Shown: one piece after another, positions 16,940 through 26,740 of the stretch
How positions within the stretch are numbered: position 1 is the first letter of the stretch
Layout: every line of letters starts with the position of its first letter
Assembly (NCBI GenBank): GCA_017745595.1
Contig: WMBV01000003.1
Span: 186,001-250,000, forward strand
Direction of reading: 5' to 3'
Source of the DNA: Bordetella petrii
GTDB taxonomy: Bacteria > Pseudomonadota > Gammaproteobacteria > Burkholderiales > Burkholderiaceae_B
DNA: 64,000 nucleotides
Notes under the pieces: model-generated
What the model was told of the DNA's origin: nothing
What the model saw: only the letters and a program-made list of their open reading frames with translations
Databases searched by the model: none
Position numbers and translations under genes: made by a program

Positions 16940-18411
16940 GGCGCCAGCCGCGCGCGCCGGGCCGGGCCGGCGGCCGGGGCCGTGCCGCGGCGCCGCCCGG
17001 CCAGGCTGCCCAGTTCGCGCACCGCGTTTTCCATGCGGTCGTCCCAGGGGTGCCCGTAGTTCAGGCGCAGCGCGTGGCCGAATTGCCCGCTGGCCGAGAA
17101 TATCGGCCCGGGCGCCACGCTGATGCCGTGCGCCAGCGCGCGGCGATGCAGATCCAGCGCATCGGCCTGTTCCGGCATTTCCAGCCACACGAAGAACCCG
17201 CCCGTCGGGCGGGTCACGCGCGTGCCCGCCGGAAAATAGCGCGCCACGGCGTCCAGCATGCGTTCCTGCTGGGCCGCCAGCGTGCCGCGCAGCCGGCGCA
17301 GGTGGCGGTCGTAGCCGCCGCGCTCCAGGTACTGCGCCAGCGCGCCCTGCGCGGGGCCCGACGCCGACAGCGTGGTGGCCAGCTTCAGGCGCTGCACGGC
17401 CCGCGCGTAGCGGCCGGCCACGGCCCAGCCGATGCGGTAGCCCGGGGCCAGGCATTTCGAGAACGACGAGCAATGCAGCACCAGGCCCTGGGTATCGTAG
17501 GCCTTGGCGGGACGGGGCCGCGCGTCGCCGAAATACAGTTCGCCGTAGACGTCGTCTTCGATCAGCGGAATCTGGTGGCGCGCCAGCAGCGCCACCAGCG
17601 CGCGCTTGTCGGGTTCGGACATCAGGCTGCCCAGCGGATTCTGGAACTGCGTCATCAGCCAGCAGGCCTTGGGCGCATGGCGCGCGATGGCCGTTTCCAG
17701 GGCGTCCAGGTCGATGCCCCGGCGCGGGTGGGTGGGCACCTCGACCGCCCGCAGCCCCCGCTGTTCCAGGGCCTGCAGCGCGCCGTAAAAAGTGGGCGAT
17801 TCGACGATGACCGCGTCGCCCGGCCGGGTGGTCACGTGCAGGCACAGGTTCAGCGCCTCGAGCGCGCCGGTGGTGACGACCACGTCGTCCGGCGCCACCG
17901 GCACGCCCGCCGCGCGGTAGCGCAGCGCGATCTGGCGGCGCAGGCGCGGATGACCCGGCGACAGGCTTTCGACCGTGTCGTGCGGATCGAGGTGGCGCAG
18001 GTAGCCCGCCATGGCCTGGCCCAGGCGTTCCAGCGGGAACAGCGAAGCCGCGGGAAACGCCGAGCCCAGCGGCACGACCTTGCGGTCGTGCACGGAATCG
18101 AGAATGTCGAAGATGCGGTCGCTGATGGCCAGCGAGGTCGAACCGTCGCGCGGCTGCGAGGTGTCGGGCTCGCGCGGCCGGTGGCGGGGCAGGGCCCGCA
18201 CGTAGTAGCCGGAACGCGGGCGCGCCTGCACCAGGCCGCGCGCTTCGAGCAGGTAGTACGCCTGGAATACCGTGGAAGGGCTGACGCCGCGGCTGGCGCA
18301 GGTTTCGCGCACCGACGGCAGCTTGTCGCCCGCGCGCAGCAGGCCCACCCGGATACTGTGGGCGATATCGTCGGCCAGCGCCTGATAGCGTGTCACGGCC
18401 ATGGTGCGCAA
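16936..18411 (-). CDS. MocR-type regulator: GntR helix-turn-helix fused to aminotransferase
   Basis: This 491-residue PLP-dependent regulator has a GntR winged helix at residues 5-75 (GDKLPSVRETCASRGVSPST) and a fold-type-I aminotransferase domain beyond about residue 110. The aminotransferase part has the PLP Lys in CSSFSKCLAPGYRIGW and the FQNPLG and IEDDVYGELYF motifs. MocR proteins sense an amino compound or PLP and control a nearby gene. Its target is uncertain: it is convergent with the cytochromes and upstream of nothing on its own strand. It sits between hprK and rapZ. Confidence 0.92.
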   Translation of the reverse strand: MRTMAVTRYQALADDIAHSIRVGLLRAGDKLPSVRETCASRGVSPSTVFQAYYLLEARGLVQARPRSGYYVRALPRHRPREPDTSQPRDGSTSLAISDRIFDILDSVHDRKVVPLGSAFPAASLFPLERLGQAMAGYLRHLDPHDTVESLSPGHPRLRRQIALRYRAAGVPVAPDDVVVTTGALEALNLCLHVTTRPGDAVIVESPTFYGALQALEQRGLRAVEVPTHPRRGIDLDALETAIARHAPKACWLMTQFQNPLGSLMSEPDKRALVALLARHQIPLIEDDVYGELYFGDARPRPAKAYDTQGLVLHCSSFSKCLAPGYRIGWAVAGRYARAVQRLKLATTLSASGPAQGALAQYLERGGYDRHLRRLRGTLAAQQERMLDAVARYFPAGTRVTRPTGGFFVWLEMPEQADALDLHRRALAHGISVAPGPIFSASGQFGHALRLNYGHPWDDRMENAVRELGSLAGRRRGTAPAAGPARRARLAP

Positions 18412-18424
18412 GCCGGCGCGCCGG

Positions 18425-19351
18425 CTATTTGCTGCTTTGCAGGATCGCCATGGCCTGGCGTTCCATGAATTCGCCCAGGGTATCGATGCCGCGCAGTTTC
18501 AGGATGGTGTTGCGCACGGCGGCCTCGACCAGCACCGCAAGATTGCGGCCCGCCGCCACCTGCAGCATGACCTTGCGCACGGGCATGCCCAGCATGTCCT
18601 GGGTGATGTCTTGCAGCGGCAAGCGTTCGAACTTGTCTTGGGCGGTGGCGCGCACCAGGTGCACGATGAGCTTCAGCCGCATCTTGCGGCGCACCGAGGT
18701 CTCGCCGAAGATGGTGCGGATGTCCAGCAGCCCCAGGCCGCGCACTTCCAGCATGTTTTGCAGCAGCGGCGGGCAATGCCCTTCGATCATGCCGGGGGCG
18801 ATGCGCGAGAACTCGACCGCGTCGTCGGCCACCAGGCCGTGGCCGCGCGAAATCAGTTCGAGCGCCAGTTCGCTTTTGCCCAGCCCGGATTCGCCGGTGA
18901 TCAGCACGCCCAGCCCCAGCACGTCCATGAAGACGCCGTGCACGGTCGTGGTGGGCGCCAGTTTCTTGCCCAGGTAGATGCGCAGCAGGTCGATGAGCTG
19001 GGCGGCCGCCACGGGGGTGGACAGCAGCGGCACCTGGTGCTGGTCGCACTGGTCGATGAGGTCTTGCGGCGGCGTCAGGCCGTCGGCCAGCAAGATGGCC
19101 GGCACGCCGCCGATCAGCAGTTCGTCCATGTGGTGCGCGCGGCGGCGCAGGTCGAAGCGGCTGTAGTAGGCCAGTTCTTCCTGGCCGAACACCTGGATGC
19201 GCGACGGATGGATCAGGTTCAGGTGGCCGACCAGGTCGGCGGCCGCCATGCCTTCGTCGCGGATGGCGCGTTCGGCGGCGCCGTGGCCCGCGATCCAGTT
19301 GAAGGGGATTTTGTCGGCGTTGTCGTCGACCAGTTCCTGCACAGTAAGCAT
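18425..19351 (-). CDS. hprK: HPr kinase/phosphorylase
   Basis: HprK phosphorylates or dephosphorylates Ser46 of HPr and links PTS state to regulation. The 308-residue product has the N-terminal MurF-like domain, catalytic His138 (TTVHGVF), Walker A GESGLGKS (residues 153-160), and the C-terminal signature [18 protein letters not shown]. In betaproteobacteria it belongs to an incomplete nitrogen-PTS. It lies 19 bp downstream of ptsN on the same strand. Confidence 0.96.
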   Translation of the reverse strand: MLTVQELVDDNADKIPFNWIAGHGAAERAIRDEGMAAADLVGHLNLIHPSRIQVFGQEELAYYSRFDLRRRAHHMDELLIGGVPAILLADGLTPPQDLIDQCDQHQVPLLSTPVAAAQLIDLLRIYLGKKLAPTTTVHGVFMDVLGLGVLITGESGLGKSELALELISRGHGLVADDAVEFSRIAPGMIEGHCPPLLQNMLEVRGLGLLDIRTIFGETSVRRKMRLKLIVHLVRATAQDKFERLPLQDITQDMLGMPVRKVMLQVAAGRNLAVLVEAAVRNTILKLRGIDTLGEFMERQAMAILQSSK

Positions 19352-19370
19352 GGCAGCGGCTCTGCGGGGG

Positions 19371-19835
19371 TCAGCGTTGGCCCGTGGTGAGCATCCGGTG
19401 GACTTCGGCCGGGTCGGTTTCGGTGCCCAGGGCTTCGCGCAGCGCCTTGTTGGACATCAACTGGGCCAGTTCGGCCAGGATTTCCAGGTGCTGCTGGGTG
19501 GCGGTTTCGGGTACCAGCAGGCACATCAGCATGGTCACCGGCTGGCCGTCGGGCGCGTCGAACGGCACCGGCTGCGCCAGGCGGATGAACGCCGCCAGCG
19601 GTTCGGCCAGGCCCTTGACGCGGCCGTGCGGCACGGCCACGCCCTGGCCCAGGGCGGTGGAGCCCAGGCGTTCGCGGGCGAACAGACTGTCGAACACAAT
19701 GGTCCTGGCCAGGCCGTGGTGGTTCTCGAAGAGCAGCCCGGCCTGCTCGAATGCGCGTTTCTTGCTGGTGGCTTGCATGTCGAGAACGACATTGCCGGCG
19801 GGAAGGATGCGCGACAAATGATTCATGCGAGTCAT
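19371..19835 (-). CDS. ptsN: Nitrogen-PTS EIIA component
   Basis: This 154-residue EIIA-Ntr is phosphorylated on His70 in AVPHGRV by the NPr/EI-Ntr chain and regulates potassium uptake and other targets by protein contact. [20 protein letters not shown] and [15 protein letters not shown] fit the family. It is part of the hpf-ptsN-hprK series. The 236 bp between it and hpf hold no gene. Confidence 0.95.
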   Translation of the reverse strand: MTRMNHLSRILPAGNVVLDMQATSKKRAFEQAGLLFENHHGLARTIVFDSLFARERLGSTALGQGVAVPHGRVKGLAEPLAAFIRLAQPVPFDAPDGQPVTMLMCLLVPETATQQHLEILAELAQLMSNKALREALGTETDPAEVHRMLTTGQR

Positions 19836-20071
19836 TATAGGTGGTTATGCCGCAGTGCAAAAACCGGCTGCGGACGCTGGCCCGTGAGGAATCCGGCAAG
19901 CATAGTCGGTTCCGGGCGGCAATGGGAGGGGGGGCTGGGCGGGAGATTTGCCGATGCCCCGGCGAAAAAGTGTTGCCTATCGCGGGACATCGGGATCAGC
20001 AGATCCGCGGGTGGGATCTTGGGTTCAAGCTCGGATGCGTGTGCGGGTCGAGCGTAGGGAGAAGCGCGGGA

Positions 20072-20410
20072 TTACGGGGTTTGCTGCACGGCGGCAGCAG
20101 CTTGTCGCTTCACCGACTCGGCCGTATGGCTTTGCATCTTGTCTTTGTGCTTGAGGACCTGGCGGTCGATCTTGTCGGCCAGCAGATCGATGGCGGCATA
20201 AAGGTTTTCATCCACGGCTTCGCAATGGATATCCTTGCCGCGCAGTCGCATGGTGATTTCGGCTTTGTGCCGCAGGGGCTCTACCGAGAGCATGACCTGG
20301 GTATCGATCACGTGATCGAAATGCCGCAGCACTCGCGCCAGTTTATTCATGACATATTCCCGGATGGCCGGGGTGACGTCGAGATGACGACCGCAGATGC
20401 TCAGGTTCAT
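20072..20410 (-). CDS. hpf: Ribosome hibernation promoting factor (short type)
   Basis: This 112-residue YfiA/HPF protein binds the 30S decoding site and drives 100S dimer formation in stationary phase. It has LSICGRHLDVTPAIREYV at the start and the RNA-binding repeat KAEITMRLRGKDIHCEAVDENLYAAIDLLADKI. The size shows the short form without the dimerising tail. A strong ribosome site (GGAAGGAG) precedes the ATG. In most betaproteobacteria rpoN lies directly upstream; here it does not. Confidence 0.95.
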   Translation of the reverse strand: MNLSICGRHLDVTPAIREYVMNKLARVLRHFDHVIDTQVMLSVEPLRHKAEITMRLRGKDIHCEAVDENLYAAIDLLADKIDRQVLKHKDKMQSHTAESVKRQAAAAVQQTP

Positions 20411-20749
20411 AGTGTGCTCTCCTTCCAGAAAAAGAGAAATAACAGTGCGCGTTCGCGCGGGATTGTCGGGGAAATGGCCTCCTGAAAATGGATGGGTGAT
20501 CGCGGTACCGCCACGGGATCGCGGCGGCCGTCAGTACTAGTGTATAGACTCTGTCGGGTAAAACAAGTTGCGCTGGGGCAAGCCCTAAGAGCGCCTCGGG
20601 GCGGGCGGCACATCGCCCCACCGACGGTTACATGCGGAAGCGTCCGAGCCGGGTGTCTGACTCCCGCAGGGTGTCAGACACCGTAGTAAGAACCACTGTC
20701 CGCACACAGCGGTGTCAGGCACCCTGCGGGAGCCAGACACCTTCTTGGG
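20411..20749. other. Gap between lptB and hpf where rpoN is expected
   Basis: This 339-bp region has no gene. It holds the hpf leader, an AT-richer tract near 20533-20570 (TATACACTAGTAC on the minus strand) that may be the hpf promoter, and the repeat pair at 20652-20742. No remnant of the sigma-54 gene is visible. Confidence 0.6.
20652..20742. repeat. REP-like inverted pair
   Basis: The first unit, 20652-20682, has perfect arms GGTGTCTGAC/GTCAGACACC. The second, 20711-20742, is inverted and has GGTGTCAGGC against GCCAGACACC, so it is partly unpaired. The spacer is 28 nt. Confidence 0.92.
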
Positions 20750-21541
20750 TTACATGCGGAAGTGTTCGCCCAGGTACACGCGCCGCACGGCGGGGTCGCC
20801 GACGATTTCATCGGGCTGGCCGTCGGTCAGTACCTTGCCTTCGCTGATGATGTAGGCGCGGTCGCAGATGCCCAGCGTTTCGCGCACATTGTGGTCGGTG
20901 ATCAGCACGCCGATGCCGCGGCCCTTCAGGAAACGGACGATGCGCTGGATTTCGATGACCGCGATGGGATCGACGCCGGCGAAGGGCTCGTCAAGCAGGA
21001 TGAAGCGCGGGCGCGTGGCCAGCGCGCGGGCGATTTCCACGCGGCGGCGTTCGCCGCCCGACAGCGAAATCGCGGTGCTGCCGCGGATGTGGCCGATTTG
21101 CAGTTCGTCGAGCAGGGCCTCGAGCTGTTCTTTGATCTGCGCGTCGGTCAGGCCCTTGCCGTGCGCGTCGAGCTGCAGTTCGAGCACGGCGCGGATGTTC
21201 TGTTCGACTGTCAGGCGCCGGAACACCGAGGCGTCTTGCGGCAGGTACGACAAGCCCATGCGCGCCCGCTTGTGGATGGGCATCGACGTGATGGGCGTGT
21301 CGTCGATTTCGATGCGGCCCGCGTCGGCCGGCACCAGGCCGACGATCATGTAGAAGCTGGTGGTCTTGCCGGCGCCGTTGGGCCCCAGCAGGCCCACGAC
21401 CTCGCCGCTGACGACCGACAGTGAAACGTCTTGCACCACGGTGCGACCGTTGTAGATCTTGCGCAGGCCCGTGGCGCGCAGGCTGCCCTGCTGGACGCCG
21501 GAGGCGGGCGGCGCGGGAGGCGGCATGGAAGTCTGAGTCAT
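20750..21541 (-). CDS. lptB: LPS export ABC transporter ATPase
   Basis: LptB powers lipopolysaccharide extraction from the inner membrane with LptFG and LptC. The 263-residue product has Walker A GPNGAGKT (53-60), signature [15 protein letters not shown], Walker [12 protein letters not shown] and the family's [20 protein letters not shown] 20-residue Pro/Ala-rich N-terminal extension precedes the usual start. It lies 33 bp downstream of lptA. Confidence 0.96.
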   Translation of the reverse strand: MTQTSMPPPAPPASGVQQGSLRATGLRKIYNGRTVVQDVSLSVVSGEVVGLLGPNGAGKTTSFYMIVGLVPADAGRIEIDDTPITSMPIHKRARMGLSYLPQDASVFRRLTVEQNIRAVLELQLDAHGKGLTDAQIKEQLEALLDELQIGHIRGSTAISLSGGERRRVEIARALATRPRFILLDEPFAGVDPIAVIEIQRIVRFLKGRGIGVLITDHNVRETLGICDRAYIISEGKVLTDGQPDEIVGDPAVRRVYLGEHFRM

Positions 21542-21574
21542 GTGAGTGCGGATGAGAACAGCGGATAGAAGGCG

Positions 21575-22228
21575 TCAGCCGCCCTGCTTGGCGCCCGCGC
21601 CGCGCTTGGCGCGGCACTCGGCGATGGCGGCATCGGCCTTGGCGCGCGGCGCGGCGAACGAGCGCACGCGCCCGCCCGGCGCCGAAGAGTTGGGGCCGCC
21701 CTGGGCCTGGTAGACGCCGGTTTTTTCGTTGTAGCGCACACGCTCGCCACGGATGGTGTCGAAGGGCTTGCCGCAGATGAAGCGGGTGACGATGGCCTGG
21801 CCGATGAGGTCGAACTCGCCCTTGGTGCTGTTGTATTCGGCGCGCTGCCCCGTGCCTTCGATGACCTCGAAGGTTTCGGGGCGTTCCTGGCGGATGGTGA
21901 CGATGTTGCCCTTGTTGGCCGTGGCGGTGCCGAACTGGTTACCGGCCTCGTCTTCGTTGGCTTCCAGGCGGTCGGCCGTGAGCTTCATGAGGCCGCGCGT
22001 CAGCACCACGTTGCCCGTGAAAATGCTCTGGCGCTTGACGTCGTCGTAGTGCAGCGTGTCGGACAGGATCAGTGTGCTGGGTTCTTCGGCGGGCTGTTGC
22101 TGCTGCGCCTGCGCGCACGCGGCCATGGCCACCAGCGCGGCGCCGCAAAGGGCCCGTCTCCCGGGGCGGTGTTGCGGCCCGGCGGCAAGGGATCGCATCG
22201 AAGCGAGAAAGGTCCGTAAGTGGGTCAT
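21575..22228 (-). CDS. lptA: LPS periplasmic bridge protein LptA
   Basis: This 217-residue OstA-like protein forms the periplasmic beta-jellyroll bridge carrying LPS from LptC to LptD. A long signal region (cleavage near AQAQ, about residue 42) precedes LILSDTLHYDDVKRQSIFTGNVVLTRGLMKLTAD. The C-terminus is Lys/Arg/Ala-rich. The start at 22228 overlaps the lptC stop. Confidence 0.93.
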   Translation of the reverse strand: MTHLRTFLASMRSLAAGPQHRPGRRALCGAALVAMAACAQAQQQQPAEEPSTLILSDTLHYDDVKRQSIFTGNVVLTRGLMKLTADRLEANEDEAGNQFGTATANKGNIVTIRQERPETFEVIEGTGQRAEYNSTKGEFDLIGQAIVTRFICGKPFDTIRGERVRYNEKTGVYQAQGGPNSSAPGGRVRSFAAPRAKADAAIAECRAKRGAGAKQGG

Positions 22229-22848
22229 GGCTGGGGCTGGGTCTGGGGTTGGTCGCCCGAAGAGCGCTTGCGGGTTTCGGAGCCGGCGATTTCTACACCG
22301 GTAGAGGCCGACACCTGCAGCTGCCGGGTCGAGTTGTCGTAGCGCATGCCGGTGCCGCGCATGCGCGAATTGCCCTTGAGAACCACCGCGGGCAGGTCGG
22401 TGTAGATGACGTCTTCGTCGGGCAGGATGATGAGCTGTTCGCTGCGCACGTCCAGCGCGTCGTTGTTGGCGTCGGGCTGGCGGTGCACGTGGGCATTGCC
22501 CTGCATGACGATGCGCGTGCCGCCGTGTTCCATGACGGCGGTATCCGAGGTGCCCACCGTGATGGGGTTGGCTTCCTGCTGGCCGATGGCCCGCGGCGCG
22601 GTGACGTGATAGGAATCGTCGTCGGGAAAGTGTTCGGCGTACTTGCCTTCCAGGCGGTTGATCGGCTTGCCCGTGGGGTCGGTGCGCAGCATGACGAAGT
22701 CGCGCGCCCAGGAATCCATTTCGTGGGTCAGGCGGCGCGGCGGATCGATGGGGATGGCGCGCTGGGCGTAGTCGGCCGCCCACCACGTGCCAACCACCAG
22801 GGCAACCAGCAGCGACAGGGCGATCAGGGCGGGGAAGCGTTCTTTCAT
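22225..22848 (-). CDS. lptC: LPS export protein LptC
   Basis: LptC is a single-span inner-membrane protein that receives LPS from LptB2FG. The 207-residue product has one transmembrane helix at residues 7-27 and a jellyroll domain with [19 protein letters not shown] and the [17 protein letters not shown] ending typical of the family. It sits between kdsC (16 bp gap) and lptA (4 bp overlap). Confidence 0.92.
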   Translation of the reverse strand: MKERFPALIALSLLVALVVGTWWAADYAQRAIPIDPPRRLTHEMDSWARDFVMLRTDPTGKPINRLEGKYAEHFPDDDSYHVTAPRAIGQQEANPITVGTSDTAVMEHGGTRIVMQGNAHVHRQPDANNDALDVRSEQLIILPDEDVIYTDLPAVVLKGNSRMRGTGMRYDNSTRQLQVSASTGVEIAGSETRKRSSGDQPQTQPQP

Positions 22849-22864
22849 GCCTTGGGCGGATTAT

Positions 22865-23473
22865 TCATTGGATGGCGCCGGGGCCGAGCAGGCCGGGCGC
22901 CATCATGAAGGCGCCCAGCCGGCCTTGCGCGGCCAGCAGCAGGTCGCAGCATTCGCGCACCGCGCCGCCGCCGCCGGGCTGCGAGGCGACCCAGTGCGCG
23001 GCCTGGGCGATGTAGCCGGGCGCGTTGGCGACGCTGGCGGCGAATCCGGCGCGTTGCAGGGCGGGCAGGTCGATGATGTCGTCGCCCATGTAGCCGGTCT
23101 GGTTCAGTTCGACCCCGTTGCGCTGGGCGAGTTCCGTCAGGGCCGCGCCTTTGTCGCGCACGCCCTGCATGACCTCGGCGATGCCGAGTTCGGCCGCGCG
23201 GCGGTCGACGATGGGGCCCGAGCGGCCGGTGATCAGCGCCACCTGCAGGCCGCCTTCGATCAGCAGGCGCAGGCCGTGGCCGTCGAGGGCATGGAAGCGC
23301 TTGAACAGTTCGCCGTTTTCGCCGTAGTACAGGCTGCCGTCGGTGAGCACGCCATCGACGTCGAACACCATCAGACGCACGGCGGCCGCCCGCTCGCGCA
23401 CCGCCGGGGTGATGCGGGCCAGGACGAGAGCTTCGGCGGGATGGGGAGAAGAGCGGGAGATTGTCATGGTCAT
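22865..23473 (-). CDS. kdsC: 3-deoxy-D-manno-octulosonate 8-phosphate phosphatase
   Basis: This HAD-family phosphatase releases phosphate from Kdo-8-phosphate. The 202-residue product has the nucleophile pair Asp38/Asp40 in [31 protein letters not shown], and [13 protein letters not shown]. An extra N-terminal 35 residues precede the core. The start overlaps the kdsD stop (ATGA). It is part of the kdsD-kdsC-lptC-lptA-lptB operon. Confidence 0.94.
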   Translation of the reverse strand: MTMTISRSSPHPAEALVLARITPAVRERAAAVRLMVFDVDGVLTDGSLYYGENGELFKRFHALDGHGLRLLIEGGLQVALITGRSGPIVDRRAAELGIAEVMQGVRDKGAALTELAQRNGVELNQTGYMGDDIIDLPALQRAGFAASVANAPGYIAQAAHWVASQPGGGGAVRECCDLLLAAQGRLGAFMMAPGLLGPGAIQ

Positions 23474-24459
23474 ACTACCTTCGCGGCCATCAGGTCGTGC
23501 ATATGCAGGGCGCCCAGCAGGGTGCCGTCGGTATCCAGTACCAGCATCTGGTTCAGGCGCTGTTCGTCCATCTGGCGCGCCGCGTCGACGGCCAGCGCAT
23601 CGGGGCCGATGCTGCGCGGCATGCGGGTCATGCCCTGGGCGACGGTCAGGTTGCGGACGTCGCCGTGGCGCTCGATGAGACGGCGCAGGTCGCCGTCGGT
23701 GAAGATGCCGGTGGGCCGCCCGGCCGCGTCCAGGACGATGGTCATGCCCATGCCCTTGGCCGACATTTCTTCCAGGGCCGCGAACAGCGGCGCGGCTTCG
23801 GCAACGGTGGGCAGGGCGGCGCCGCGGCGCATGACGTCGCGCACGTGCGTCAGCAGGCGGCGCCCCAGGGTGCCGCCGGGGTGCGAACGGGCGAAGTCTT
23901 CGGGGCCGAAGCCGCGCGCTTCCAGACAGGCCACGGCCAGGGCGTCGCCCAGCGCCAGGGCGACCGTGGTGCTGGCCGTGGGCGCCAGGTTGAGCGGGCA
24001 GGCCTCTTGGGCCACGCTGGTGTCCAGGTGCAGGTCGGCCAGGCGGGCGAGTTCCGAGCCCGGGTTGCCGGTCATGGCGATCAGGCCCGCGCCCATGCGG
24101 CGGGCCACCGGCAGGATGGTCAGCAGTTCCTGGCCCGAGCCGGAATGCGAGATCGCGATCAGGACATCGTCGCGGGTGATCATGCCCAGGTCGCCGTGGA
24201 TGGCTTCGGCGGCATGCACGAAGAACGCGGGCGTGCCGGTCGAGGCGAAGGTGGCGGCGACCTTGCGGGCGATGTGGCCGGTTTTGCCGATGCCGCTGAC
24301 CACGACGCGGCCGCGGCAGGCCAGCAGCATGTCGACCACGCGCGTGAAGCTGTCGTCCAGGCGCGCGGAAAGGTCGGCGATGGCCTGGGCTTCGATTTGC
24401 AGCGTGTGGCGCGCGGAATCGAGCGCCGTGCCGGGCGAGGAGGGGGGATGATCGGTCAT
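23470..24459 (-). CDS. kdsD: Arabinose-5-phosphate isomerase
   Basis: KdsD converts ribulose-5-phosphate to arabinose-5-phosphate, the first step of Kdo synthesis. The 329-residue enzyme has an SIS domain ([38 protein letters not shown]) and two C-terminal CBS domains (from about residue 205). It heads the minus-strand LPS operon and lies 100 bp from the divergent purT, so promoters for both should lie at 24460-24559. Confidence 0.95.
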   Translation of the reverse strand: MTDHPPSSPGTALDSARHTLQIEAQAIADLSARLDDSFTRVVDMLLACRGRVVVSGIGKTGHIARKVAATFASTGTPAFFVHAAEAIHGDLGMITRDDVLIAISHSGSGQELLTILPVARRMGAGLIAMTGNPGSELARLADLHLDTSVAQEACPLNLAPTASTTVALALGDALAVACLEARGFGPEDFARSHPGGTLGRRLLTHVRDVMRRGAALPTVAEAAPLFAALEEMSAKGMGMTIVLDAAGRPTGIFTDGDLRRLIERHGDVRNLTVAQGMTRMPRSIGPDALAVDAARQMDEQRLNQMLVLDTDGTLLGALHMHDLMAAKVV

Positions 24460-24559
24460 GGGCGGATTTTAATCGCAGTATGGCAGGTTGCCCCCGCCCG
24501 GGGCGTATGGCATGCTGGCGCCGCAATTTTCCGTTTCAACTCTCGACCAGGCCGCCATC

Positions 24560-25774
24560 ATGTCCTCCGTTCCCGCCCCCGTACTGGGCACGCCCCTGTC
24601 CGCCTCGGCCGTCCGCGTCATGCTGCTGGGCGCCGGCGAGCTCGGCAAGGAAGTCACCATCGCCTTGCAGCGGCTGGGCGTCGAGGTCGTCGCGGTCGAC
24701 CGCTACGCCGACGCCCCTGCCCAGCAGGTGGCGCACCGCGCGCACGTGCTGCCCATGACCGATCCCGCCGCCCTGCGGCGCATCATCGAACAAGAACGCC
24801 CCGACGTGGTCGTGCCCGAAATCGAGGCCATCGCCACCGACACGCTGGTCGAGATCGAGGCCGCCGGCACGGCGCGCGTCACGCCCACCGCCCGGGCCGC
24901 GCAACTGACCATGAACCGCGAAGGCATACGCCGGCTGGCCGCCGAAACGCTGGGCCTGCCCGTGTCGCCCTACCGGTTCGTCGATTCCGAAGCCGAGCTG
25001 CGCCGCGCCATCGACGACGGCATCGGCTACCCCTGCGTGGTCAAGCCGGTGATGTCGTCGTCGGGCAAGGGCCAGTCCGTCATCCACGGCCCCGGCGATA
25101 TCGCCGCGGCCTGGCGCTATTCGCAAGAGGGCGGCCGGGTAGGGGCGGGGCGCATCATCGTCGAGGGCTTCATCCGCTTCGACTACGAAATCACGCTGCT
25201 CACGGTGCGGGCGCGCGGCGCCGACGGCACCATCCAGACACATTTCTGCGATCCCATCGGCCACCTGCAGGCCGACGGCGACTACATCGAAAGCTGGCAG
25301 CCGCACCCCATGCAGCCGCTGGCGCTGCAGCGCGCCCGCGACATCGCCCGCGCCATTACCGACGACCTGGGCGGCATGGGCGTGTTCGGCGTCGAACTGT
25401 TCGTGGCGGGCGACGAGGTCTGGTTTTCGGAAGTCAGCCCGCGCCCGCACGACACCGGCATGGTCACCATGATCAGCCAGGTGCAGAGCGAATTCGAACT
25501 GCACGCGCGCGCGCTGCTGGGCCTGCCGGTGGACACGGCGCTGCGCCAGCCGGGCGCCAGCAGCGTGATCTACGGCGGCGTCGATGCGCGCGGCGTGTCG
25601 TTTCACCACGTGGCGCAGGCCCTGGCCGAGCCCGGCACCGATATCCGCTTGTTCGGCAAGCCGGAATCCTATGTCAAGCGGCGCATGGGGGTGGCGCTGG
25701 CCACCGCCGCCGACGTCGACGCGGCGCGGGAAAAAGCCAAGCGGGTGTCGGGCGCGGTGGCGGTCAAGGCGTAG
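24560..25774 (+). CDS. purT: Formate-dependent phosphoribosylglycinamide formyltransferase
   Basis: PurT makes formyl-GAR from GAR, formate and ATP in purine synthesis. The 404-residue ATP-grasp enzyme has [55 protein letters not shown] and [15 protein letters not shown], all as in E. coli PurT. The ATG at 24560 gives the family's N-terminus; an in-frame ATG further upstream at 24488 lies in the promoter gap. A terminator hairpin lies 200 bp downstream. Confidence 0.96.
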   Translation: MSSVPAPVLGTPLSASAVRVMLLGAGELGKEVTIALQRLGVEVVAVDRYADAPAQQVAHRAHVLPMTDPAALRRIIEQERPDVVVPEIEAIATDTLVEIEAAGTARVTPTARAAQLTMNREGIRRLAAETLGLPVSPYRFVDSEAELRRAIDDGIGYPCVVKPVMSSSGKGQSVIHGPGDIAAAWRYSQEGGRVGAGRIIVEGFIRFDYEITLLTVRARGADGTIQTHFCDPIGHLQADGDYIESWQPHPMQPLALQRARDIARAITDDLGGMGVFGVELFVAGDEVWFSEVSPRPHDTGMVTMISQVQSEFELHARALLGLPVDTALRQPGASSVIYGGVDARGVSFHHVAQALAEPGTDIRLFGKPESYVKRRMGVALATAADVDAAREKAKRVSGAVAVKA

Positions 25775-25792
25775 GGGGCGGGCAAAGGGGGC

Positions 25793-25914
25793 AGGTGTCT
25801 GACTCCCGCAAGGGTGTCAGACACCGAAGTGGGCAGAGAGCCTCTCGCACAGCGGTGTCAGGCACCTCCGGAGCCTGACACCTGTTCGCCACACCCTGCG
25901 GGAGTCAGACACCT
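25793..25914. repeat. REP-like array, two full units and one truncated
   Basis: Units lie at 25793-25825 (arms GGTGTCTGAC/GTCAGACACC), 25854-25883 (GGTGTCAGGC/GCCTGACACC, perfect, with a shorter loop) and 25891-25914, where the left arm is missing. The truncated copy shows decay. The array follows purT. Confidence 0.9.
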
Positions 25915-25976
25915 GCTGACCCGAGACACCTGCGGGCCCGCCGAATTCACCGAATTCTTGTCGCCCCGCAGCCACG

Positions 25977-25999
25977 GCCGCCTTCGGGCGGCTTTTTTT
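25977..25999 (+). terminator. Rho-independent terminator downstream of purT
   Basis: A 6-bp GC stem (GCCGCC/GGCGGC) with a TTCG loop is followed by seven T residues. It should end purT transcripts before the cyd regulator gene. Confidence 0.85.
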
Positions 26000-26031
26000 A
26001 TGGCTTGCTTTTGATTTTGGTTAATTCGATA

Positions 26032-26051
26032 ATTTCAGAAATTTCTGAAAT
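26032..26051. promoter_or_regulatory. 20-bp perfect palindrome, probable operator of the GbsR-like gene
   Basis: ATTTCAGAAATTTCTGAAAT is a perfect palindrome in an AT-rich patch ending 14 bp before the ATG of the MarR/GbsR-like gene. Its size and position fit autoregulation by a dimeric winged-helix protein. Confidence 0.6.
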
Positions 26052-26065
26052 CGAAGTAACAAAAC

Positions 26066-26611
26066 ATGGCGCTTTCTCCGCAAACCGAACGTTTCGTGCT
26101 GCATTTCGGCGAAATGGGCAGCCGGTGGGGGGTGAACCGCACGGTGGGGCAGATCTATGCCCTGCTGTTCCTGGCGCCGCGGCCCCTGCACGCCGACGAC
26201 ATCGCCGAGGCGCTGGGCTTTTCGCGCTCGAACGTGAGCATGGGCCTGAAAGAATTGCAGTCGTGGCGCCTGGTGAAGCTGGTGCACCAGGTGGGCGACC
26301 GGCGCGATTACTTCGAAACGCCCGGCGACGTCTGGGAAATCTTCCGCATCTTGATGGAAGAAAAACGCAAGCGCGAAATCGACCCCACCCTGACGCTGTT
26401 GCGCGATACGCTACTCGAACCGCCGGCCGGCGCGGCCGACATCCATGCTCAGGAGCGCATGCGCGAGATGCTCGAACTGATCGAACTGTGCACCGGCTGG
26501 TTCGATGAAGTACACGATCTGCCGCCCGAAACGCTGCAAGGCCTGATGAAACTGGGCACCAGGGTACAGAAAGTATTGGGATTTGCCGGCAAGCTGCGAG
26601 GCCGGGGATGA
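26066..26611 (+). CDS. GbsR/MarR-type transcriptional regulator
   Basis: This 181-residue winged-helix protein has the DNA-binding domain at about residues 25-90 (PLHADDIAEALGFSRSNVSMGLKELQSWRLV, then a wing GDRRDYFETP). The C-terminal helices (LMEEKRKREIDPTL, MREMLELIELCTGWFDEV) would form the dimer. It lies 129 bp upstream of cydA on the same strand, so it probably controls cytochrome bd expression and itself. The upstream palindrome is the obvious operator. The inducer is unknown. No clear ribosome site is visible before the ATG. Confidence 0.85.
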   Translation: MALSPQTERFVLHFGEMGSRWGVNRTVGQIYALLFLAPRPLHADDIAEALGFSRSNVSMGLKELQSWRLVKLVHQVGDRRDYFETPGDVWEIFRILMEEKRKREIDPTLTLLRDTLLEPPAGAADIHAQERMREMLELIELCTGWFDEVHDLPPETLQGLMKLGTRVQKVLGFAGKLRGRG

Positions 26612-26740
26612 CGTCGCGGCATCAAACAGGATATGTCTCTATGAATTCGCCATGGTCTCACTTAACATGGTTTGCCTGTCGCGTCCGCGCCCAGTGGCGT
26701 TCGCCATCGTGGTTCACCGTTCTTCAGTAAGGAACCTTCC

